Source: Chlorokybus atmophyticus
Lineage: Eukaryota; Streptophyta; Chlorokybophyceae; Chlorokybales; Chlorokybaceae
Direction of reading: 5' to 3'
Assembly: GCA_009103225.1 (NCBI GenBank)
Contig: RHPI01000638.1
Location: 399,866-463,865 of the forward strand
Length of the DNA: 64,000 nucleotides
Position 1 is the first letter of the stretch, and each line of letters begins with the position of its first letter. A program made the position numbers and the translations under genes. Below are positions 26,231 to 39,286 of the stretch, piece after piece. The notes under the pieces were generated by a model, which did no database searches, was not told where the DNA came from, and saw nothing but the letters and a program-made list of their open reading frames with translations.

Positions 26231-26779
26231 TCATGGGCTGGCTGCTGACTGCATTGCTACTGCTGCACCGCTACATCTGCTGACTACCGATGTTAACGCT
26301 GCCCTGGTCGTGTTGTACAGGTAATTACACGTGCATGCATGTGTGTTGCACGGGGTATGGGCAGTAGTAAAGGTAGATAAGTAGTGAACTTGGACATCCC
26401 GGTGGTGAATGTAAGAGTGCGATGGTGTAGTGTGCGGACTGCATGCATGTTTGCTACATTCTCATGCATGCCACAATCCTTGCATACTATATTATACACT
26501 TCCAGCACTACATGACATGGTAAAATCATAGGGGTACGTGCCTGATGCTCGTGTGTCCTTGGCAAGTCATGCACTGATCAATACTAAGCACCAGCTGAGT
26601 TTAGGACTGCGGCAACACTTGGACTTGCATGACCATCTTGATAGTAGTGCAAATACTGTCCCAAAATGCATCTACCCTGTTGCCATCACGTTACCAACCT
26701 CCTTGAGGACTCGCACAAACTCATCAACACATACATTGTTCCATCATTGCTACAAGGAGCCTTTCGTATAGACCACCTT

Positions 26780-27870
26780 TGAAGTAGTGACCATGTGTAT
26801 ATGAAGCCTCACTATCTATAACAAGGCGTTATCATAACGCATCGGCTTCTTGTAATGGCAGGATCTTTACAACATAAGCTGTGTGATAATGTTATGCAAT
26901 GACAACCGAGCATTACACCTGAACTACATTTGTTAGTGGTGCTTGCGAAAACCACTTGCGTAATCAGATGCGAGGCCTAAGTATTGGGAGTCAATTAGCC
27001 AATGTGCCCTTCAAGGTTATTGCTATGACGCTCAGCATAAGTAACAATTACTCGCAGAAGGAGGTAGACAAGTGTGTTATTGACTTTAAGAGGTGTAGTT
27101 GAGTGCAAGGTAGGGCTGGATTCCAACAACAAACCAATACCAATAATCATTACAATGTTGTGAATACTTTGTTGATCCAACAATATTTTGCTATAGCAAA
27201 CACATCATGCTCTACTCTATATTATACATGCAACGACGACCAAACCGTGAACAAAAAGTACGTAGAAGTTGCTGTATGGTACATGGTTAAGATTACGGTT
27301 ATGACTACTTACCTCAACTTTGACCGTAAAACACTCTCAACTCAAACCCACCACCGTTATATGCAGCACGATTATTACACGTTTAGACATTTGTAATGTC
27401 AACTTAGCAAGTATGTTCATTATTAACATACTATTATGTGTAAAACGTTACAAATATCGCGTTACAAAACACACAAAATGTTGACCGAACGAATAAAGAA
27501 CGTTCCTGTAACAAATCCATTCGACGAATATGATTGTTCGGCCCCAAGCCTAGTGCAAGGCTGTATTGTCAACATCTTTAAAGTCCATCCACACTTAAGA
27601 TTGCAATTTAATGCAACCTTCTCACCATTCGGAAAACAAAAAGTAAGGCCTACATGAGCAACACATGTCTTATCTTTGGAAAATGGCTGACCACAGCCCC
27701 AATGGTAAAATCTTCAGAAGTGAATCATAAGGTACGTATGAGTATGATCTGCATTCAGAAGCTGACTCAAGTTGCCCGCAACATATCACCTCTATTTTAC
27801 CAGATACCAGTCAGGCAAGCCTTATATGCTTTCGACAGCAAGAAATGATAATGATGAGCATGTATGAGCA
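26780..27870. other. AT-rich island
   Basis: Base composition falls well below the GC-rich flanks. Two adjacent plus-strand frames, 27436-27657 and 27654-27848, give 73 and 64 residues of balanced composition, but neither resembles a family I know. No terminal inverted repeats noticed. It could be an old insertion, an organelle-derived fragment or simply AT-rich spacer. Confidence 0.4.
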
Positions 27871-28111
27871 TGCAATGATTACCCTTTGTGTGCTTTTATG
27901 GGCCTCGCAGTCCTAATGAAGCGAAGATGATATTTGGGGAGCCGATAAGGCAGCGAACAGAATGCCCGCCACGTAGTGGGCTGCTGGCCAATAGTCTCAA
28001 GTTCATCTCGGTTAGACTTATGTATGCCGGTTAACGGCAAACCAGGCAACCAAAGCCGAGGTTCTCAAGCTCACGGTGCCAGCTGGCACGACAGCAGCGG
28101 CGTTGGCGGCA

Positions 28112-30356
28112 ATGGCGGCGTCCGTATCGTCCTTCACGTCCCAGGCGGTGTCCAGCGAGAGCAGCTCGCTGAAGACGTCGCCATTCCTGTCAGGGCAGAA
28201 GAAGCAACTTCGCCGCTCGGCGCCGAAGGCTGCCAGCAAGCAATGCGCCGCTTCTCTCCCCGTGCAGGCCTCCGCCGGCGGACCTTCCGCCTGGTTGGAG
28301 ACCGCCAAGAAATCCGCTGTTGCCGCCGCCGCAGCTGCCACCCTCGCCTTGGCCCCCGTCCAGGACTTGGCTCTGGCCAATGAGGTCAGTGTTGGGGCCA
28401 GGCTACATGGCAGCATGCGTGGGCAGCCAGCTGTTCGCGTGTGCTTCAGCTTGCTTGCACACGAGCCAAGGGCTTCTGCTCTGGCTTCATGCTATTATCT
28501 GTTCAACAAACCAAGCACTAGCACCAGGCCTGCACGTTGTTTCAGCTGGTGGATGCGCGCAGTGCCATACACCTTGGCGCTGGTCTGCTGTGTGTTAGTT
28601 CACGCAATGCAGTGTTGGTGTCCTCAGACGGCATGGCAAGACATTCATGCTCTTGCAACCCAACTGCCTATCGATTGAGTTGGTTCAGGGATCTCCTTGT
28701 CGCCAGGGCGTGTACACTTCAATATTGGTCAACAGATCCGGATGTTGAGTTCTTCATAGGCTCAATGTATGCGAAGGTTGCATGCATTGTGTACATGGCG
28801 CTCCAATGCAATCATTGCAGAAAGCTTGCACATTGCACAAAACACGCACTCATGGGCAGCACATGTGTGCAAGTACGCCCTGTGTGACAACTTCTTGCCA
28901 GTTGCTGCGAGGGTGTACAAAACGATGCAGTGGTATAAGGAGCGAATGTCCATTGTGTGTGTCCAGGTGGACATTCTTGCAGATCCCGTGCCAACCAAGG
29001 GTTACATCATTGATGATGCGCGCGTTGTTAACCGCACCAGCGCTAAGGAGCTCAATGAAAAGCTGGCGTCTCTCGAAAAGGAGACCGGTTACCGTGTGAA
29101 CATCGTCACAGTGCGCAAGCTGGAGTTCTCTGCGGACGCTGTTGACTTTGCTGATCGCGTGTTGGAGAAGTGGTGAGTCGTGTGGGCAAGGGCTTGTAGG
29201 TCCTGTACACAATAAGTGTGGCGAGTACCATGTCAAGCTGTGGTATGTGCACCTGATCATGAAGAGCATGCATTGCAGAGCACCTTCATACATCTGTCAC
29301 AGTGTGCGGCTACAGTATGTTGGCATAAGTCATAAGGAGCTACGTTACACATAGAAGCACACAACAGTCCAGGTTGTCTCGCAACACTCATACATGTCTT
29401 TGTTACTTGGCACGCATCAGTTCACAGTTGTATCGCACAGTATGCGTCAAAGTGTGAGATAGTTGCTAGATACCGCATCAGGTTCCTTGTAGCAGGTCTA
29501 TTGGCAATTGGTGTTTGCTTATGCAGGCGCCGTATTGCCTACAGTTCGTAGTTGTGATGGGCTGTAATCAGTGAGAGGCTTAATTAATGTACTGCCCGCA
29601 GTACATGCTGGTTAAGTCAGTCATTGCATCAAGCCTTCTGTCGTCTATGTCCTCATTGTGTCTGTCCGGCTTAGCCAAGGGGGGGCTTGCAAGTGCCGCG
29701 CATCGCTGTCGGCCAATTGGTTGCTGCAGACATTTACTAGTCAAGCACCCACGACCTCTCTTGTTGCATGATTACGCATGACAAATCAGATTTACAACGC
29801 ATTTGTGCACAGGTACCCCACTCCCGAGCTTGGTGACAAGAAGTCTGTTCTGCTGTTGGTGACCACAGCAAAGGAGGGCGCCCTGACTGGCGGTCCATCT
29901 TTTAACGATGCCGTCGGCGATACCCTTTCGGACTCCATTGGCACCGACAACATCCCCATCTATTCTGCGGATGAGAAGTACAATGAAGCCCTGATGTAAG
30001 TGAATAGCTCAAAGATCATTAGCATAGTCATTGACATCAATGCTCATTACGATGGAGGCACCCTGTCACGGCATTCCACTTGCATATTGTCAGTTCAGCA
30101 ATACTGACATGAGCTTCTTGGGTTGGATTTTTTGGGCAGTTCTTCCGTCAAGCGTATTGCGGCCAAGCTTGAGGGACAGGCTGACCCGGGTGCTCCGATA
30201 AAGAATGACGCCAGGCCAGCCAGCAATTTCAAGACCAAGGAGGAGACAACTGAGAAGCGCGGCCAGTTCTCGTCTGTGGTCATTGGTCTGCTTGTGATTT
30301 CGTTCATTGTGCCTATGGTTCAGTACTATGCATACGTTGCGAAGCCCAAAGATTAG
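28112..30356 (+). CDS. TLP18.3: thylakoid TPM-domain protein, TLP18.3/Psb32 type
   Basis: Thylakoid protein of the photosystem II repair cycle; the land-plant protein is reported to have acid phosphatase activity. Exons 28112-28384, 28967-29172, 29813-29995, 30140-30356; 879 nt, in frame, 292 residues. Residues 1 to about 90 are a bipartite presequence: Ser/Lys-rich plastid transit peptide, then twin Lys and a poly-Ala hydrophobic stretch ending in an AxA-type site (ALANE). The TPM domain spans about 97-230, with GYIIDDARVVN, VNIVTVRKLEFSADA, LEKWYPTPELG, KEGALTGGPSF and DEKYNEAL. A conserved SNFKTKEETTEKRGQFS segment precedes one transmembrane helix near the C-terminus (about 264-283) that would anchor it in the thylakoid with the TPM domain in the lumen. 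The strongest indicator that this is a photosynthetic genome. Confidence 0.95.
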
Positions 30357-30693
30357 GTTACATACTCTACTGCCTACTGCAGCTAAGTTGTCTTTTATTG
30401 TACTACCCGCGTCCACACCATGCATCCCAGCCACACAACTTACAATGTTTTAGCATGACAGTGAAAATGTTGCTTCGTGTTGGTGGCCTCCGCCATGTTG
30501 CTGGTTGGGAACCTTGCAAGCATTGCTGGGCTGTGTATAGGATATGCAAGGTGCAGTTGGCATGCGCATGCAAGCGCAACATCTAACACCAACACTACAA
30601 TCACTGTATTGCGCATATTACACTAGCTGAGTTCACCACCACTGGGCTATCACGGTACTCTATCACTGCCCACTTACCCTACCACTAGAGGCT

Positions 30694-30816
30694 TCCCCCC
30701 CCCCCCCNNNNNNNNNNNNNNNNNNNNNNNNNNNNNNNNNNNNNNNNNNNNNNNNNNNNNNNNNNNNNNNNNNNNNNNNNNNNNNNNNNNNNNNNNNNNN
30801 NNNNNNNNNNNCCCCC
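30694..30816. other. assembly gap flanked by C homopolymers
   Basis: Fourteen C residues, then N at 30708-30811, then five C residues. The gap evidently replaces an unresolved C-rich tract. Confidence 0.95.
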
Positions 30817-30906
30817 TCCATTAGACATGCAACTCTGATAAACTTTGCCACGCATGCGCAAACATGCAAACACTCCAGCCAGCATACAGGCAGCATTGTT
30901 TATCTA

Positions 30907-30932
30907 TATGCACTGCACTGCACTGCACTGCA
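30907..30932 (+). repeat. (CACTG)n pentanucleotide repeat
   Basis: Consecutive GCACT/CACTG copies, about four to five units. Confidence 0.8.
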
Positions 30933-31438
30933 CAGCACCACATCCGCCCCACCCTCTGACTTGACCTGCCTTGCTGTGCTGTTGCTGCTCTGGATGCTCT
31001 GGCTGCTCCCTACTCCGACCTCTGCTAATCAGCAGCTGTGCACGCCAGGTAGCTGCTGCTGCTGCTTGCCTGCTACACTGCCTGACCAACGACACCTCCC
31101 ATCCCCTCCATACACAAGCACTTAGCTACGGCATATAGAGTTAGCTAGTTGCCCCGGCTTTGGTTTGCTCTTGCTGACTAGCTTTGCTGTGTGCTTGTAG
31201 AGCAAATAGATGCTATTTCATGCTCAAACCAGCACACAAGCACACACGGTCTTACTAGCACTCCATCTTTTGTACACACCAGAAGCACACAACAGCAAGA
31301 CCAGACTATGAGGGGGCCCAGAGCAGCGCTAGGACACTACAACACTCAACAACCAACATCAACGCTAACAGCACGACACTAGCGAACTGCACAGTGGCGA
31401 GGAGGGCAAGGCAGAACGGGGCAGGGTGCAAGCAAGGG

Positions 31439-31560
31439 TCACCACCTGCGCAGCAGAGGCGTGGTGGTCAGGCCGGGCTTCACGCGCGAGATGTTGACGA
31501 CGACGACGACATGACCGACGCCAACGACGCAGACTGACTGGGCCCCGCCGCCACCCTACG
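31439..31560 (-). other. possible terminal exon of the minus-strand gene upstream
   Basis: On the minus strand a frame reads VKPGLTTTPLLRRW then stop (TGA at 31439-31441), preceded by Val/Ile-rich sequence. It looks more like a real C-terminus than chance, and could be the end of the DUF7733-like gene or of an unrelated gene. No splice connection could be proven. Confidence 0.25.
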
Positions 31561-31685
31561 CATTTGCGAACCTCATCCCCCTGTACGACACCGAAACGAC
31601 TGAAGGCATTGTCAGTACATTAGTCACCGTTAGTAGCTTGTAGACCATAGCAACAGCAGCAGCATGAACTGTAACAGCACAACAC

Positions 31686-31810
31686 AGTTACAGCACCAAC
31701 AACATGACAGGAAGCAGTCTTACAAGACAACCACCAACAACACGGTAACAGCACCAACACAATGACCAATAACATGACAGCAAGCACTGTTACAAGACAG
31801 CAGCAGCAAG
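31686..31810 (+). repeat. imperfect tandem duplication, about 60-bp unit
   Basis: Two adjacent copies share the ordered cores ACAGCACCAAC, AACATGACAG and TTACAAGACA, with small insertions in the second copy. CA-rich; no coding frame. Confidence 0.75.
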
Positions 31811-31864
31811 GACAATGACTGCATGCGGGCAGCTAACCTGCTCGCATGTCCTTACCTGTTGCAC

Positions 31865-35413
<3,549 letters not shown>

Positions 35414-35600
35414 GTCCACGGCAACTGAACGCTTTAACAAGCACGCGTTTGTCCACGACGACGACAGCGCTGCTGCCGCCGCCAACCACCTCGGCTACCC
35501 TAAGGAATCCATTGATGCTGCAGCAGGCAAAGCAGCGATAAATCACGAAACGGAAGAAAGAGCAAAAAGTGAGTGGGAAGCAAGCTTAGAGCGAGGCAGC

Positions 35601-37501
35601 ATGGCGACCATGGGGGCGGCAGCGTCGATGGCGTCGTTGCCGCCGGAGTGCCTGGCTGCGGTGCTTGTGCGACTGGACGCCGTGTCGCTGCTGCGCCTCG
35701 AAGCCACCTGCAAGTGGCTCCGTCAGCAGGCGAGTTTTAGATTGGTTCCTTGTTTGCTTCCACCCTTTCGTCCCTTGCTTGCTTGCTTGTCAAGAAGCAG
35801 CTGTTGCTGAGCGTTAGCAAGTGGGTCTCTGGTGTTGATCACCAAGGCTGACAGTTCGCGTGCAGCTTGCGAGCGTGTGTTTTGTGCCAGGCGCTGCGGA
35901 AGTGTTGACTCGCCTAAGCTTGTTGCCAGGTGCAAGACAGTTCGCTATGGCGTACGCTGGCTGTGCACCACTTTGGCACAGCTGTGTTGGAAGGCAGGTA
36001 CGACGCATTCTCAGCTGCATGTTCACAACTACAACAATCGCAGATGAACTGGCATGCATGGCATCAATGTCGTTGGAGTTCTGTGCACAAGTCGTCTATA
36101 GTGGTAGAAGGCTTTGAAGTATGCTCAGCAAGCTTACTGGCCTTGTTGTACGCATCCTATTTGCCGTGAAATGTAGAACTGCAAGCTGAGAGTGAACTAC
36201 GCAACCAACATCGCCACATTTACTGCAACTGTGTTAGCTTGTCGTGTATGAAGCATTACATGACACGCTGGCAATAAAAGTACTTGTGCGTCGTATCATC
36301 TGAGTATAGTTGTCGCCTTTCAGCGCTTACTTGCTTGCCAGCATGAGTTTGTGACCGTGCACTGGTTTGCAAGAAGTTGTACTGCCATTCACAGCTACTG
36401 GTGCATACAACCTTGCGCAGCAGTTGCATACCACACTCACATGTGGGCTTGTGCTTTTGAGCAGTGCAGGAAACTGCAAGACGTTGCACACCTGTGCGTC
36501 ACGCACAAGTCAAAGCAACATTGAGTGCAGTTGGCGGCAGTTCTATCTTCATAGAGTCTCACATTGTACAGCCTTGCGAACAACATCACCACTGGACTTG
36601 ATACAGGAGCACTACACTGATCCGTAAGTACCAAAAAAGGCGTCTCATGACGCTTGATTAATGAACATATTCTTGACGACTGGGTACCATTTTCACGCTG
36701 GTGTTGTTCTTGACAACAGGTGGCAGCACATAGCATGCTGCCTGCTCTGCTCACGTACCAGCGGTGGCCAAGGAGTGGGAGATGTCATCACGCACATTCT
36801 AGAGGCGCATCCCAATGCTACGGCAGGTATTGGCAATGCTCGCTTTGCTTGCACGCATACCGCCTGCTTGTACTCACTTGCTAGCCACTTGCTTGTATGC
36901 ACAACACATTATGTGTATGCACAGTCATACACGCAAGCAGGGCTTGATCTGCATCATGTGCTGATTGTGCAGTGTCACACAGTCCTTCAAGCGGATGTAG
37001 ACACTTTGCGTGGGACTTTGGACATGCTGGGCTTGCAAGATGTGCGCATGAAAGCTTTGCAAGCCATGTCGCACTCTTTTCTGCATGACGACTGGACCGA
37101 CCCCACCCAGTTTCATGGGTGCGTGCTGGTGCACATGTTTTCACAATGGTACGCATGTGATGAGTTGCCTAACAGGTGCGGCGCTTTCATCAGTGAGAGC
37201 TGGAGGATATTTTGCTGTGGCGATACTCGCAGCATAACAAATCCAACACTGGCAAAGGTTTGAGCTGCACCTTGATTTATTCATGACACAAGTGGTCTAC
37301 TGTCTGTTTCTCACTATTTTTCTGTATGCACAGTATTGCCGGTGGCTCCATCACAAAAAGCAAAGGCCTGATGTCTGCTTAGCAAGCACGAAGGCAGCAA
37401 CCTCACATGCAGTCAGGAAGAGGCCGCCTGTGACTCGCAGCAAAGGCACTGCACCAGTGAGACGAAGCCAACGGTTGCGCAGCTGTTGCTTGCAGTCATG
37501 A
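35601..37501 (+). CDS. F-box protein
   Basis: Likely substrate adaptor of an SCF ubiquitin ligase. Residues 10-45 form the F-box: LPPECLAAVLVRLDAVSLLR, then LEATCKWLRQ and DSSLWRTLAVHHFG across the first junction. Model: 35601-35729, 35930-35997, 36531-36623, 36762-36826, 36941-37118, 37176-37257, 37334-37501; 783 nt, in frame, 260 residues. The first intron uses a GC donor (CAG|GCGAGT), which keeps frame and F-box continuity. After WRQFYLHR the protein has no repeat (LRR, Kelch or WD40) I can name; the C-terminus is basic. Exons 4 and 5 are the weakest part. An alternative ATG at 35412 is open in frame for 63 more codons. AATAAA at 37576-37581 lies 75 nt past the stop. Divergent from the DUF7733-like gene, with starts 187 nt apart. 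Confidence 0.65.
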
Positions 37502-37575
37502 CTTTGCACAATTATTGTACCCATAGCAGCAATTTTAATAGTTCGATGTGCTAGACAGGAGTAACTGTAATGTAC

Positions 37576-37581
37576 AATAAA
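37576..37581 (+). terminator. AATAAA poly(A) signal, F-box gene
   Basis: Canonical hexamer 75 nt after the F-box stop and within the 115-nt gap before the convergent 252-residue gene's stop. Confidence 0.5.
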
Positions 37582-37616
37582 TAGGGCTAAGAAAGTTACT
37601 GTAGTTTTGGGGGTTA

Positions 37617-38952
37617 TTATGGTGAAGAAAGGGGAGATGTTAGCGGCTTCATGGGTGACACATATGGCCGAGTGGGGATTGCGCGGTCTGATGATAACCG
37701 CATCTTCAGCCGATCTGTGCGCAGCTGGAAGTCGTCCAGATATCGGAAAAAGTCCTCATCTTTGTGTCCTCGAGCAGGTTCGCTGTAGGTGGACCTGCTA
37801 TCTGAATAGACACATGATGGTTTAGAACAAGCACAACGCGCATGTTGCATGTATGCAACAATGAGAGCCTTGCAAAGCGCGCCCACAGTGCTAACGAGCC
37901 AACCCACAGTATCAGCTTTGACAACTGCCATGCCACTATTTCTTCTCTATGACAAAACCACATGGCAGCACACACGCCTCTCGTGTGAACATTTCTTGCA
38001 GTCAACATGTACCTAATGTGGATCTTCGCGCTGTTGGTGAGCGCGGACTCGCTGTGACGGGCGATGCCCCGCCGCTGATGCTCGAGCCCGCCGCCGATCC
38101 TGGCCTTGGCGACCACGCTGATAAAGACGATGCACGCGGCGTGGAGGACAGTGCTGCGCGTGGGGACACAAGCGGCCGAGGGCGTGACGCCAGTCTTTGC
38201 ACCAAGTCCTGAAGGTATCATGCAAGAAAGGTGGTGTTTAATGGTTGTAAACTGTTGACACACCTGTGCTTCCTTAACATGTGCTCATTGTCATGCACGA
38301 AATACCAATGTGTTTTCTGATGCTCTTACGTCAAGCTCTTTGCGGTAATGTCGGCCGCTCGTGTCGCCGCTGGCAGTTTCACCTAAAGAGTCTCCCTGCT
38401 TGTGTGACAGCGATACCAGTTCAACGACCAATTGGTAGTCCGCTTAGAAACAGGGATAAAGGTGAGTTCAAAGTACATACGCTTCCAGAGAGAGCGAGAG
38501 AGAACAAGCAGTATCTTTACAACCAGCACACTGATATAATGACTAGCAAATTTTGTGTATACCTGCCTTGTGCAGAGATAGTGATAGTATTTAGGTTGCG
38601 AAGTTTGTCTTTCACATAATTTCACAAACAGCGTACGCACCTGAGCGGCCGCCAGCTGTTTCTCCAGCCTACCCCTCTCAGCCTGGCTGTGCTTCAGCTG
38701 GCGCTCCAAGTCCGCCACCTTATCTTTCAGGAGCGCCACCTCGCATTCCAACTCCAATACTCTGACAGAGGAAGCATGGGTCTTGCCACCCTCTCCTCCT
38801 CCTCCCGCCACCGCCGCCGTGGCTGTAGCCGAGTGCGGCGGCGGCGACAGGCTGCTGAACCTGTACTCGCCTCCCCCAACGCCACTGCCACTGCCACTGC
38901 CGCCGCCAGCCCCAGACCTTAGCCCCATATGAGCCACCGACCACCCCTGCAT
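37617..38952 (-). CDS. hypothetical 252-residue coiled-coil protein
   Basis: Family not recognised. Exons 38641-38952, 38330-38395, 38013-38208, 37617-37801; 759 nt, in frame. Residues 1-62 are Gly/Ser-rich; 63-104 form a clear coiled coil (VRVLELECEVALLKDK onward); 127-190 is Ser/Pro/Arg-rich with SP and TP sites; the end contains FFRYLDDFQLRTDRLKMRL followed by Ser/Pro residues. The layout suggests a phosphoregulated cytoskeletal or scaffold protein, but that is inference. The start is the first ATG; an internal ATG eight codons in is also possible. A GGCCT array begins within 10 nt upstream of the ATG and the TPX2-like gene starts 335 nt away on the other strand. Confidence 0.6.
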
Positions 38953-38960
38953 CGCACGGC

Positions 38961-39022
38961 CCGGCCTGGTCGCAGGCCAGGCCAGGCCAGGCCAGGGGCC
39001 GGCCCAGGCACGACCAGGCCAG
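38961..39022. repeat. GGCCT/AGGCC pentamer array, locus 2
   Basis: Tandem AGGCC units preceded by GGCCT copies, in the 334-nt space between two divergent starts. Second of four such arrays. Confidence 0.85.
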
Positions 39023-39286
39023 AACGCGCCTTAAACTTCCGGACCAAAACAATGGCGCAATCTGGATCCGTAACAGCCAAGTTTATTAAACCGGATTCGT
39101 TGCGGACCCGTCTGATCAGGCTCAGAAGTGCACAACGACTTCAAAAATTCTTACCGCCAAAAGGCTCGTGAGCAGGCATTGCTGTCGCTGCCGCCGGTGC
39201 CGCCGCTGTGGCGGACCACGGGGACTTGGATGTGGGGATTAGAGAGCATGTTGTCGTAGGGGACTACTCGTTGGCGCCCTGACACG

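Larger units (their letters stand above)
25762..28111. other. intergenic with polypurine tract and AT-rich island
   Basis: Between RPA3 and TLP18.3 (same strand). It holds a purine-rich tract (26100-26230) and an AT-rich island (about 26780-27870), described separately. A 148-codon plus-strand frame at 25878-26324 is low-complexity Glu/Arg/Gly and is not called. Confidence 0.5.
30357..31438. other. intergenic with assembly gap
   Basis: Downstream of TLP18.3. Contains a C-run and N gap (30694-30816), a (CACTG)n repeat near 30907, and low-complexity CA-rich sequence. No gene recognised. Confidence 0.5.

Noticed and set aside
25878-26324. 148-codon plus-strand frame after RPA3
   Set aside because: Created by the polypurine tract (Glu/Arg/Gly-rich), no domain, no splice or promoter context.
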